Assembly: GCA_002733135.1 (NCBI GenBank)
Contig: NVUJ01000004.1
Span: 53,766-117,765 of the forward strand
Length of the DNA: 64,000 bases
Direction: 5' to 3'
Source: Cycloclasticus sp.
GTDB lineage: Bacteria > Pseudomonadota > Gammaproteobacteria > Methylococcales > Cycloclasticaceae
Position numbers and translations under genes: made by a program. Below, one piece after another: positions 49,529 through 57,892 of this stretch; position 1 is the first letter of the stretch, and every line of letters starts with the position of its first letter. The notes under the pieces are model-generated. The model was given only the letters and a program-made list of their open reading frames with translations, was not told the DNA's origin and did no database searches.

Positions 49529-50848
49529 ATGCTAAAAAAAATAATTTTAGGCCTTTTTCTTATTTTATTAGGCAACACCTCAGCCCTATCTACAGACAAC
49601 TTTTATGCCCCTGGTTCTTTCGCTGATAGTCTTTTTGGCGAGGTATTATCTAAAAATGAATTAGGCCTTATTGGCTGGGTAAGCACGACGCTGGTGTTCA
49701 ACGACGACGGCAGCGATGGCATCTTACCGAATGGCGCCTTATCCAGCGATGAAGGTTTTCACCTTAACCAGCTTGCACTTATGTTTTGTAAAGGCGACGG
49801 CTGCCTACCCACTACAAAATTCAGCCCTAAACATAATTTATTAAGCCGAATTACGCCAACACCTGCGCCTAAAAGTGAATCTATCGATATTGGTTTTAAC
49901 ATTCTTGCTGTATACGGTACAGATTCTCAGTTTCTACGCACTAGCGGGTTTGATGACTTTGACTTTGATGACAATCATGATGAGAAGCTTTCTATACCGC
50001 AGTGGTATTTAGATATTTATTTGCCTTATTTTGATGGCATGAACATTATGGTGGGTAGTTTTATGTCCGCGCTTTCAAGAGAAATCGGCTACCCCTATGC
50101 ACCACCTCGTTGGTTTGCAACATCATCCTACGAGCTACTGTATTCCCCCATCAAACACGTTGGTGCGCTAATCTCCATTAAACTGCCTACTAACAAAAAT
50201 TTTGGTTTATTAAGTATTGAAGGCGGAGTTACAACCGGTTGGAATACTTTTGATAACCGTAACGGCAGTCTCGCCTACTTAGCAGGTATCCGTTATCGAA
50301 CATCCGATATGCGTACAGGGATAGATCTAGAAATGATCTATGGCAATGGTGCAGATGATTTTGGTGAAGCACCCGCTAAAGGTGGCTCACAATTCTTCGC
50401 ACTAAGCAGTAGCGGCAAAGACCTAGATCGCTTTACGGGCAATATAACGTTAATGCACCAGTTCAACCCTAGGTTAGAAGCCATACTTGAATTCTTTTAC
50501 GGCTCACAAGAAGGCGGTGACATTAAAGCGGCCCCTCAGTTTATTGTGGAGGATGCCGAATGGTATGGCTCTTTTGCTGCCTTACGATATCAATTACAGC
50601 CCGATTTGCACGTAAACACACGGATAGAATGGGTTAAAGATAAAGTGGGTGCTAATGTACTATTTGCTGGCTCACCGGGTGAAGTTTATTCCTTTACCGC
50701 CAACCTAGATTGGCAAATCAACCCCTACCTCAATATTATTCCCGAAATTAAATACGATCAATACGACGGCAACGGCTTACCTTTATTTGGCAATAAAACG
50801 CAAAATAACCAGCTGCTTGGCCTGCTCAATATCATTTTTAAATTTTGA
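49529..50848 (+). CDS. Outer-membrane beta-barrel porin-like protein
   Basis: A 439-residue protein with a signal peptide (about 1-20) and many amphipathic beta strands, ending in the aromatic LLNIIFKF typical of outer-membrane barrels. It resembles the putative beta-barrel porin-2 (OmpL-like) group. Two cysteines in LMFCKGDGCLP could form a disulfide. It overlaps the SLC13 transporter gene by 4 bp, so it may be the outer-membrane route for that carrier's substrate; that is inference. Only the class can be supported. Confidence 0.72.
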   Translation: MLKKIILGLFLILLGNTSALSTDNFYAPGSFADSLFGEVLSKNELGLIGWVSTTLVFNDDGSDGILPNGALSSDEGFHLNQLALMFCKGDGCLPTTKFSPKHNLLSRITPTPAPKSESIDIGFNILAVYGTDSQFLRTSGFDDFDFDDNHDEKLSIPQWYLDIYLPYFDGMNIMVGSFMSALSREIGYPYAPPRWFATSSYELLYSPIKHVGALISIKLPTNKNFGLLSIEGGVTTGWNTFDNRNGSLAYLAGIRYRTSDMRTGIDLEMIYGNGADDFGEAPAKGGSQFFALSSSGKDLDRFTGNITLMHQFNPRLEAILEFFYGSQEGGDIKAAPQFIVEDAEWYGSFAALRYQLQPDLHVNTRIEWVKDKVGANVLFAGSPGEVYSFTANLDWQINPYLNIIPEIKYDQYDGNGLPLFGNKTQNNQLLGLLNIIFKF

Positions 50849-52239
50849 GCACATTGAGTCTATCGCCAAACTTAAAACAACTTGCCTTAATTTTTGGCCC
50901 GTTACTGGCCGCCCTAACGTTTTATGGGCTAAACGCCAGTTTAACTAACGACATAGCGATTACCGCCGCCGTTGCCATATGGTGCGTTACTTGGTGGATA
51001 TTTGAACCCGTCCCCATTCCTATTACCTCACTCTTACCGATTGCTATTTTTCCACTGTCCGGCGTTTTAACAGCAGACCAAGTCGCTGCCGCCTACGGCA
51101 ACAAACTAGTTCTGCTATTACTCGGTGGCTTTTTACTCTCCACCGCCATTTCGCACTGCGGCGCGCACCGCCGGCTTGCTCTCACCATGGTTCATTGGTT
51201 TGGTAGCGATAGCCCCAAACGTTTGGTGCTTGGCTTTATGGTTGCTGCTGCCACGCTCAGCATGTGGATTTCCAACACCGCTGCCACGTTAATGCTACTA
51301 CCCGTTGCACTGGCCGTTATAGATAGCACCGACAACAAAACACTCGCCTTGCCGCTAATGCTTGGATTAGCGTATGCCGCCAGTGTGGGCGGCATCAGCA
51401 CACCGATTGGCACGCCGCCCAACTTAGTCTTTATGCAGGTGTACGAAGAAAACACCGGCCTACAAATCGGCTTTAGCCAATGGATGATGTGGGCATTGCC
51501 TGTGGTCATTATATTCTTACCGATTATCTGGCTATGGCTCACCCGCAACGTTGAAAATTATGGCCATTTGCATTTGCCCAAGGTCGGCAAGTGGAGCACC
51601 CACGAACGTCGTGTTATGGCCATTTTTGGAATCACCGCACTATTATGGATTACACGCAGAGAACCATTCGGCGGCTGGAGTGGTTGGCTCGATATACCCC
51701 AAGCAAACGATGCTTCTGTTGCACTGCTCGCCGTTATCGCACTATTCGTTATACCCAATGGCAACAAACAAAAATTGTTAGACTGGAAAACCGCTCAACA
51801 AATCCCATGGGGTATTTTATTGCTGTTCAGCGGTGGTATCTGCCTAGCTAAAGCATTCGTTATTTCTGGCCTGAGTACGCAACTCGGCGAACAACTTTCC
51901 GTTGTTACCTCGTTTAGTATTATCGGCATGATGGCCGTTATTGCACTCGCGGTTACATTTATGACCGAGGCTACCAGCAATACTGCCACCACAGCCATGC
52001 TAATGCCCGTGTTAGCTGCTACCGCACTCAACGCCGGTATAGACCCACTATTGTTAATGATTCCTGCCACCTTCAGCGCCAGCTGTGCCTTTATGTTACC
52101 CGTAGCGACCGCACCTAACACCATTGTATTTAGTAGCGGGCACGTACACAGCGACCAAATGGCGAGAGAAGGCTTTGTATTAAATTTAATGGGTGCTGTT
52201 ATCGTTACTGTTATATGTTGGTTACTACTCGCAGGATAA
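50845..52239 (+). CDS. SLC13/DASS family sodium:anion symporter
   Basis: An inner-membrane carrier of the divalent anion:sodium symporter family, importing dicarboxylates, sulfate or similar anions. It has 464 residues and many hydrophobic helices. Both diagnostic SNT motifs are present: WISNTAATLMLL near 143 and EATSNTATTAML near 376. The start is TTG at 50845, overlapping the porin stop (TTGA), without a clear ribosome-binding site, so translation is probably coupled. The substrate is not identifiable. Confidence 0.87.
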   Translation: MSTLSLSPNLKQLALIFGPLLAALTFYGLNASLTNDIAITAAVAIWCVTWWIFEPVPIPITSLLPIAIFPLSGVLTADQVAAAYGNKLVLLLLGGFLLSTAISHCGAHRRLALTMVHWFGSDSPKRLVLGFMVAAATLSMWISNTAATLMLLPVALAVIDSTDNKTLALPLMLGLAYAASVGGISTPIGTPPNLVFMQVYEENTGLQIGFSQWMMWALPVVIIFLPIIWLWLTRNVENYGHLHLPKVGKWSTHERRVMAIFGITALLWITRREPFGGWSGWLDIPQANDASVALLAVIALFVIPNGNKQKLLDWKTAQQIPWGILLLFSGGICLAKAFVISGLSTQLGEQLSVVTSFSIIGMMAVIALAVTFMTEATSNTATTAMLMPVLAATALNAGIDPLLLMIPATFSASCAFMLPVATAPNTIVFSSGHVHSDQMAREGFVLNLMGAVIVTVICWLLLAG

Positions 52240-52435
52240 ATATTAACTCGTCTGCGTTAGGCAGTTGTTCTACACAACAAACGTAAAACTCTGTTTTTGC
52301 TTCCATATCGGTTTAATACTCCTCAATGCATTGGAACATTCGCTTCGTTCGCGTTCCCTTACACCCCATTGAATTAATTCTTTTATACAAAGTCACACTA
52401 GAATAGATAGTAAATCCATTTATTTGGAGCACGAA
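52240..52435. other. Intergenic region without a supported gene
   Basis: About 200 bases between the SLC13 gene and the DUF6868 gene. A 31-codon minus-strand reading frame (start at about 52307, antisense to the SLC13 end) is present but has no family support. No strong terminator was seen. Confidence 0.4.
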
Positions 52436-52681
52436 ATGACTGACTTAACCGTACTAACGACTTTTCTTGGTTGGTGCACAGTGATTAGCTTGATTTTTTT
52501 AATGGTCACCTCGTTGATACTCGTATTGTTTCGCGAACCTATTAAAAGCATTCACAACAAGTTGCTTGGTGTAGAGAAAGACCACCTAAATGCGTTATAT
52601 TTCTCCTACCTAAGCCGTTTTAAATTGGCTGTTATCATCTTTAATTTAACGCCTTACTTAGCGTTAAAGCTCATGACTTAA
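52436..52681 (+). CDS. Small two-helix membrane protein (DUF6868-like)
   Basis: An 81-residue protein with two hydrophobic segments (about 5-32 and 62-80) joined by a basic loop with FREPIKSIHNKLLGV. The ATG at 52436 is preceded by TTGGAG at 52424-52429, six bases upstream. It resembles the DUF6868 family, of unknown function; the assignment is from memory of the pattern and is tentative. The SDR gene follows 30 bases later. Confidence 0.6.
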   Translation: MTDLTVLTTFLGWCTVISLIFLMVTSLILVLFREPIKSIHNKLLGVEKDHLNALYFSYLSRFKLAVIIFNLTPYLALKLMT

Positions 52682-52711
52682 GCCTTTGGCTTTGCTTTAT
52701 AGGAAAAGCTT

Positions 52712-53617
52712 ATGAATATTTTAATCACAGGCGGTACGGGGTTTATTGGCTCCACTCTTTGCAAGCGTTTATTAGACAATAATAACGATATTGTTGTGTT
52801 GAGTCGGCGCGCTGATGCCATCGAAAAACCTCTTAGGGGCATTAATACCTTTGATGAATTAAAAAGTGACGTTACATTTGAGGTTGTAATTAACCTAGCG
52901 GGCGAACCCATTGCCGATAAGCGTTGGAGCGACCAACAAAAACAACGAATTTTGAACAGCCGCCTTGATACAACAAAGAAATTGGTCGAATATTTAAAAA
53001 CCACTCAACATAAACCCAAGCTGCTCATAAGCGGTTCTGCGATTGGATTTTATGGCGTGGGAGAAACTAACGACCAGCTCGTAGATGAAAACACAGGAGG
53101 CGATAACAGTTTCTCTAGCCATTTATGCCAACAGTGGGAAGCCGCTGCCTTGCAGGCGCAAGTACTTGGAATCCGCACCTGTTTATTGCGCACTGGTATT
53201 GTGCTTGGTGGAGGGGGAGGCGCGTTAAATAAAATGCTGCCGCCTTTTAAATTCGGCTTAGGTGGAAAGATAGGCACGGGTGAGCAATGGATGTCTTGGA
53301 TTCATTTAGACGATTTAATTGGCATTATTTTATACTGCATTGAGCACGAAAATTTAAACGGGGCTGTTAATGGCACATCACCCAAACCCGTTACCAACCA
53401 AGTGTTCACAAAAACGCTTGGAAAAGTATTGAAGCGGCCAACTTGTTTAGCAATGCCTAAGTTTGTTATTAAGCTACTGATGGGGCAAATGGGTGAGGAG
53501 TTGCTCTTAACAGGAAAAAGAGTGCTGCCTGCAAAAATTCTAAGTGCGGGCTATGCATTTAAATATCAAACATTAGAAACAGCGTTATTAGATGTCATAA
53601 AAGAAAACCCCACCTAA
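52712..53617 (+). CDS. TIGR01777 family SDR epimerase (YfcH-like)
   Basis: A 301-residue extended SDR. The NAD(P) fold is MNILITGGTGFIGSTL, and NLAGEPIADKRW, SGSAIGFYG and the C-terminal DUF1731 region (about 250-300, with GEELLLTGKRVLPAKILSAGY) match the TIGR01777/YfcH family. The reaction is unknown. AGGAAA precedes the start. Confidence 0.92.
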   Translation: MNILITGGTGFIGSTLCKRLLDNNNDIVVLSRRADAIEKPLRGINTFDELKSDVTFEVVINLAGEPIADKRWSDQQKQRILNSRLDTTKKLVEYLKTTQHKPKLLISGSAIGFYGVGETNDQLVDENTGGDNSFSSHLCQQWEAAALQAQVLGIRTCLLRTGIVLGGGGGALNKMLPPFKFGLGGKIGTGEQWMSWIHLDDLIGIILYCIEHENLNGAVNGTSPKPVTNQVFTKTLGKVLKRPTCLAMPKFVIKLLMGQMGEELLLTGKRVLPAKILSAGYAFKYQTLETALLDVIKENPT

Positions 53618-53623
53618 CAACCC

Positions 53624-53704
53624 ATCGGTAAAAGGGCGTCTATTTTACTTTTGATTGGCATGGTCGTTGTTACATTAATGTGTTGGTTACTCCTAGTCGA
53701 CTAA
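53624..53704 (+). pseudogene. Remnant of an SLC13 transporter C-terminus
   Basis: The frame ends LIGMVVVTLMCWLLLVD-stop, which lines up with the last residues of the SLC13 carrier at 50845-52239 (LMGAVIVTVICWLLLAG-stop). Eight of the last 17 residues are identical, with most differences conservative, and the stop is in the same place. No start or upstream part is present. It looks like the tail of a second, lost copy lying after the SDR gene. Confidence 0.6.
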
Positions 53705-53770
53705 ACACCCGATAGGGAAGCTTTTATATCCAAACCTGCCTCATTTTATTGTACAGAGCAATAAACAAAT

Positions 53771-53801
53771 AAGGCCCAGAAGCTTTGCGCTCCTGAGCCT
53801 T
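53771..53801 (-). terminator. Terminator of the DUF1097 gene
   Basis: On the minus strand AAGGCTCAG pairs with CTGGGCCTT (9 bp with one G-T pair), loop 13 bases, followed by a T-rich stretch. It lies 25 bases after the DUF1097 stop. Confidence 0.55.
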
Positions 53802-53825
53802 AATTAGTTTGTATTTCGTGCGTAT

Positions 53826-54320
53826 TTAAGACTTCGTAAGTTTGCCTGCGAGCGTGCCAGAGGCGAAACCAAATAACTGCCCAACAATCAAAGAAGAAAC
53901 CACGAGTATGGCGGCAGGCATTATTGCATCCGCAGTAAACTTATCTGGTGTTTGTAAAACATAGGCAAACGTAGATGCAAAACCATAAACAGCCGCAGGA
54001 ATATTACCCATAATTGATACTGTTGCACCAATGTAGACTAGCCCAATAACTACAACACCAACCCAAATAGCTGCCGTCAATGCACCAAGGTTAACATTAA
54101 AGATCAACATGGCGGTAATAACAGCGCAGATAACGCCGAAAACATTCCCTATAGCGCCTGATTTTAGGCCATCCATTGTGCCACCAGAGTGGAAAAAACA
54201 ACCCCAACCAATAAAAGCAGCCCATAAAAGTAAAAACGCTGACAAGGGACCAAGCACAAGCCAGGTAGCAATTCCAGAAAGCACACCAACACTAAGTGAT
54301 AGAGCGATAGAACTAGGCAT
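53826..54320 (-). CDS. DUF1097 inner-membrane protein
   Basis: A 164-residue protein with about five hydrophobic helices and the pattern of DUF1097 (GWGCFFHSGGTMDGLKSG, small-residue-rich helices). DUF1097 proteins are uncharacterised; homologues are often found near ethanolamine or other transport genes. GGGAG precedes the start. A MITE-like inverted repeat begins 28 bases upstream, in its promoter region. Confidence 0.75.
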   Translation of the reverse strand: MPSSIALSLSVGVLSGIATWLVLGPLSAFLLLWAAFIGWGCFFHSGGTMDGLKSGAIGNVFGVICAVITAMLIFNVNLGALTAAIWVGVVVIGLVYIGATVSIMGNIPAAVYGFASTFAYVLQTPDKFTADAIMPAAILVVSSLIVGQLFGFASGTLAGKLTKS

Positions 54321-54348
54321 AAATATCTCCCGTTATATTATTAAAGGA

Positions 54349-54512
54349 ATTTTTATAACTTAATGAGACCTTTGCACGAGTCCATTTTCCGCGATAGCGG
54401 CGTTAAAAATAGGCTCAAAATACGCATTTACACTTGTAAACTGCGCTTTTTCGCCCTGCTTTGCTCTCACGGAAAATGGACTCGTGCAAAGGTCTCATTA
54501 AGTTATAAAAAT
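54349..54512. mobile_element. MITE-like palindromic element
   Basis: Two perfect 43-bp inverted arms (54349-54391 and 54470-54512) flank a 78-bp centre; the arms include GAGACCTTTGCACGAG. The centre itself is partly palindromic (CGCATTTACA / TGTAAACTGCG), so the whole can fold into one long hairpin. There is no transposase. GAGACCTTTGCA is similar to the terminal repeats of IS5-group elements, so a miniature non-autonomous relative is likely. The outermost 15 bases, up to the TTAA next to the repeat, may be target sequence that happens to be symmetrical. The reading frame that crosses it is not a gene. Confidence 0.72.
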
Positions 54513-54737
54513 CTTAACTATATATACTCCCTAGCAATTCATTTGGCAATTTAATTCGTAAATAAGCTGCACATCTTAGAGCCACTTATATGATTTACCT
54601 GACCACGGCTTTGTTCAACCAAAATGCCAGTGATAAACCACTTCATAACATTGCATCCCAAGCCTTTATCCCCAATAATAAAAGCCTAAAAACCACGCAT
54701 AGTACGTGGCTACATTCACTCTTTGGGAGGAGTCTTT
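54513..54737. other. Intergenic region before the symporter operon
   Basis: AT-rich, no coding sequence supported. It contains a short hairpin CCACGCATAGTACGTGG at about 54692-54708, and a strong GGAGG just before the DUF4212 start. No promoter boxes were identified with confidence. Confidence 0.4.
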
Positions 54738-54989
54738 ATGTCTACTAATGCTGACCAATACTGGGCGGACAATATTCGCCTTATTTTAAAATTATTACTC
54801 GTCTGGTTTCTCGTCTCGTTTGTGTTTGGGATTATCCTCGTTGAGCCGCTTAATAGCATTGAGTTTGCCGGGTTTAAACTGGGCTTTTGGTTTGCCCAAC
54901 AAGGCTCGATAATCTCCTTTGTTTTGCTAATTTTTTACTACATCAAAAAGATGGGTGAGCTCGATGCTAAATACGACGTGGATGATTAA
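54738..54989 (+). CDS. DUF4212 small subunit of a sodium:solute symporter
   Basis: An 83-residue membrane protein with two helices (about 12-37 and 48-72) and the family start STNADQYWADNIRLI. DUF4212 proteins accompany SSS symporters and may stabilise them. The ATG at 54738 is used because GGGAGGAG lies just before it; an earlier ATG (54723) overlaps that site. The symporter gene begins three bases after its stop. Confidence 0.9.
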   Translation: MSTNADQYWADNIRLILKLLLVWFLVSFVFGIILVEPLNSIEFAGFKLGFWFAQQGSIISFVLLIFYYIKKMGELDAKYDVDD

Positions 54990-54992
54990 ACG

Positions 54993-56819
54993 ATGAGCTT
55001 ACAAATTTTAATTTATTTAGTGGTTGGTTCGACGTTCGCGCTGTATATCGGCATAGCCATTTGGGCAAAAGCTAAAACCACCGGCGACTTTTATATCGCT
55101 GGCAAAGGCGTTCACCCTGTTGTTAATGGCATGGCAACGGCCGCAGATTGGATGTCGGCCGCCTCATTTATTTCCCTAGCTGGGCTTATTTCTTATTTAG
55201 GCTATGAAGCCGGCATGTACTTGATGGGCTGGACCGGTGGTTACGTACTACTCGCCATGTTGCTTGCTCCTTACTTACGCAAATTCGGTAAATTTACTGT
55301 ACCCGAGTTTATTAGTGATCGCTATTACTCCCGCGCCGCACGCGTGATTGCGGTGATGTGTCTAATCTTTATTTCCTTTACTTACGTCGCCGGACAAATG
55401 CGTGGCGTGGGCATCGTATTCTCACGTTTTCTAGAACTACCGATTGATAAGGGCTTGTATTTAGGCATGGGCATTGTGTTTATTTACTCGGTTCTTGGCG
55501 GCATGAAAGGCATTACCTACACCCAAGTGGCACAATACGTTGTGTTGATGTTTGCCTATTCAGTACCCGCTATTTTTATGGCCATACAATTCACCGGCAA
55601 CCCAGTACCACAGCTTGCGTTTGGCAGCCAAATGTCAGACGGCACTGGCTTCTTATTGGACGCCTTGGACAAGACCCTAATAGACTTGGGCTTTAGCTCG
55701 TATACAGAACCGTTTAACGACAAATCAATGGTGGATGTGTTGGCCATAACCCTAGCGTTGATGGTAGGTACAGCAGGTTTACCTCACGTACTCGTACGCT
55801 TTTTTACCGTACCGAAAGTCTCTGATGCACGTAAATCTGCTGGTTGGGCACTGATTTTTATCGCCTTGCTCTACACCACAGCACCGGTTGTGGGTTCACT
55901 CAGCCGATTGAATATTATTAACAGCATCAACGGGCCAGAAAAAACAGGCACCTTGTATACCGAGATGCCCAGTTGGTTCCAAACGTGGGAAAAATCCGGC
56001 TTATTGGCTTGGTTTGATCACAACGGCGACGGCAAATTGCAATACGCTGCTGGCAATGCATTTGGCGGTAACGGCAAACCAACCTTTGAAGGGCGCGCGT
56101 TGGGTACTTTAGGCGAACGCGTAACAACAAACCCATCAAATGGCGAGGTTGTAAACGGTGCACCCTTCGCTAACGAGATTTATATCGATCGCGACATCAT
56201 GGTATTAGCCAATCCCGAAATAGCTCAACTGCCCAACTGGGTGATTGCATTGATAGCAGCCGGCGGTGTAGCCGCAGCGTTATCAACCGCAGCGGGTTTA
56301 TTACTGGTGATATCCGCGAGCATTTCACACGATTTGCTCAAAAGTACGTTCATGCCAAAAATTAGCGAAAAAAGCGAACTACGCGCCAGTCGAATTACCT
56401 CTGCCTTTGCCATTCTAGTCGCGGGCTACTTGGGGCTGCATCCGCCCGCCTTCGTGGCGCAGGTGGTCGCCTTTGCCTTCGGCTTGGCGGCGTCTTCGTT
56501 GTTTCCCGTGCTCATCATGGGTATTTTCAGCAAACGCATGAATAAATACGGCGCAATTTGCGGCATGTTGGCCGGGCTTATCTTCACCATGGGCTATATC
56601 ATCTACTTTAAAGGCATCTTCATTGAACCAATAGCTGCTAACACCGCTGAAAATTGGTTGTTTGGTATCTCGCCTGAAGGTATTGGCACGATTGGTATGT
56701 GCTTGAATTTCTTGGTCGCATTTATCGTCTCAAGCTTCACGCCTCCGCCACCACAAAGCGTTGTGGATATGGTCGAGCGCATTCGCTTACCAAATGCCGC
56801 TGCTGCTCACGATCACTAA
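54993..56819 (+). CDS. Sodium:solute symporter (VC_2705/ActP-like)
   Basis: A 608-residue SSS-family carrier of the type paired with DUF4212, probably importing acetate or another short organic acid with sodium. It has 12-13 hydrophobic helices; [16 protein letters not shown] in the first part is the family substrate/sodium region. An extra-membrane insertion (about 310-405) contains [10 protein letters not shown], similar to half of an EF-hand calcium loop. Substrate is not determined. Confidence 0.88.
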   Translation: MSLQILIYLVVGSTFALYIGIAIWAKAKTTGDFYIAGKGVHPVVNGMATAADWMSAASFISLAGLISYLGYEAGMYLMGWTGGYVLLAMLLAPYLRKFGKFTVPEFISDRYYSRAARVIAVMCLIFISFTYVAGQMRGVGIVFSRFLELPIDKGLYLGMGIVFIYSVLGGMKGITYTQVAQYVVLMFAYSVPAIFMAIQFTGNPVPQLAFGSQMSDGTGFLLDALDKTLIDLGFSSYTEPFNDKSMVDVLAITLALMVGTAGLPHVLVRFFTVPKVSDARKSAGWALIFIALLYTTAPVVGSLSRLNIINSINGPEKTGTLYTEMPSWFQTWEKSGLLAWFDHNGDGKLQYAAGNAFGGNGKPTFEGRALGTLGERVTTNPSNGEVVNGAPFANEIYIDRDIMVLANPEIAQLPNWVIALIAAGGVAAALSTAAGLLLVISASISHDLLKSTFMPKISEKSELRASRITSAFAILVAGYLGLHPPAFVAQVVAFAFGLAASSLFPVLIMGIFSKRMNKYGAICGMLAGLIFTMGYIIYFKGIFIEPIAANTAENWLFGISPEGIGTIGMCLNFLVAFIVSSFTPPPPQSVVDMVERIRLPNAAAAHDH

Positions 56820-56824
56820 ACTGT

Positions 56825-57277
56825 ATGCTTAACGCCATCTGGGTAGACGCCGACGCCTGCCCAGTGGCGATTAAGGAAATTTTATTTCGCGCTGCCGAGC
56901 GAACGAAAATTCAAACCACCTTGGTTGCAAATCAAGTTATTCGCGTTCCACCTTCCGCGTTTATTTCTTTTTTGCGCGTATCACAAGGGTTCGACGAAGC
57001 CGACAACGAAATAGTTAAACGCATGCAAGCGGGCGATCTGGTTATCACCGGCGATATTCCCATGGCTGCAGATGTAATAGAAAAAGGCGGCATAGCGCTC
57101 AACCCACGTGGCGAACTGTATACCGAAGAAAACATAAAAGATCGTCTTAATATGCGCGATTTTATGGAAACCATGCGATCCAGCGGACTGGAAGTAGGCG
57201 GAGGGCCTCCGCCACTCAACAATACCGACAAGCAAACCTTTGCTAATCAATTAGATAGGCTCCTCTCCCAGCATTAA
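56825..57277 (+). CDS. yaiI: UPF0178/DUF188 protein (YaiI-like)
   Basis: A 150-residue protein of the YaiI/YqxD family with a PIN-like fold; family members are suspected nucleases. The N-terminal [16 protein letters not shown], the [16 protein letters not shown] and the C-terminal [15 protein letters not shown] are clear matches. The frame extends into the symporter gene; the ATG at 56825 is the family start. Confidence 0.92.
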   Translation: MLNAIWVDADACPVAIKEILFRAAERTKIQTTLVANQVIRVPPSAFISFLRVSQGFDEADNEIVKRMQAGDLVITGDIPMAADVIEKGGIALNPRGELYTEENIKDRLNMRDFMETMRSSGLEVGGGPPPLNNTDKQTFANQLDRLLSQH

Positions 57278-57320
57278 CTATTGGCGTATAATTGCGCCCA
57301 TTAATATTCTTGGAAACACC

Positions 57321-57887
57321 ATGCCTAAAGCTAGCGATTTAAAATGCGGAATGATCGTCGAAGTTAATGACGAGCCGTACGCAGTTAAAAAAATAGACGT
57401 TCGAAACCCTTCATCACGCGGCGCATCAACGTTATACAAAGTACGGTTTAATCACCTAAAAACCAAACAAAAACGCGATGAAACATTAAAGGGCGATGAC
57501 TTTCTTAAAGACTTGGATTGTGAAAAAGCCAACCTGCAGTTCTCCTATCAAGATGGTAACGCCTATACCTTCATGAATTTAGACACGTACGACCAATACA
57601 CGCTGGATGAAGAAGATATTGAAGAACAAGTTAAATACCTAAGCGAAGGACTCGATAGTCTGGTCGGTATTTTGCTTGAAGACGCACTTGTGGCCATTGA
57701 ACTACCGGCAACCATTAGCATACAAATCGTAGACACTGCGCCCGGCTTAAAAGGCGCATCTGCCTCTGCACGCACCAAACCCGCCACGCTAACCACGGGG
57801 TTAGAAGTGCAAGTGCCCGAATACATTGATAATGACGAAGTGATTAAAATTAACACCAGCACCGGCAAGTTCATGTCGCGCGGCTAA
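57321..57887 (+). CDS. yeiP: Elongation factor P-like protein EfpL (YeiP)
   Basis: A 188-residue three-domain EF-P paralogue that helps ribosomes through difficult peptide-bond sequences. The tip of the first domain reads NPSSRGASTLYKVRF, with R33 at the position that EF-P fills with a modified lysine or arginine; EfpL uses an unmodified arginine there. The C-terminal domains, with SARTKPATLTTGLEVQVPEYI, are intact. The restriction-modification gene starts five bases after its stop. Confidence 0.94.
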   Translation: MPKASDLKCGMIVEVNDEPYAVKKIDVRNPSSRGASTLYKVRFNHLKTKQKRDETLKGDDFLKDLDCEKANLQFSYQDGNAYTFMNLDTYDQYTLDEEDIEEQVKYLSEGLDSLVGILLEDALVAIELPATISIQIVDTAPGLKGASASARTKPATLTTGLEVQVPEYIDNDEVIKINTSTGKFMSRG

Positions 57888-57892
57888 ACGTC

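Noticed and set aside
52213..52307. Minus-strand 31-codon frame with GGAG upstream, antisense to the SLC13 end
   Set aside because: The ribosome-binding distance is too long, there is no promoter or family match, and it overlaps the SLC13 stop region.
54363..54554. 63-codon reading frame through the inverted repeat
   Set aside because: It is a by-product of the MITE-like palindrome, with no family resemblance and no ribosome-binding site.
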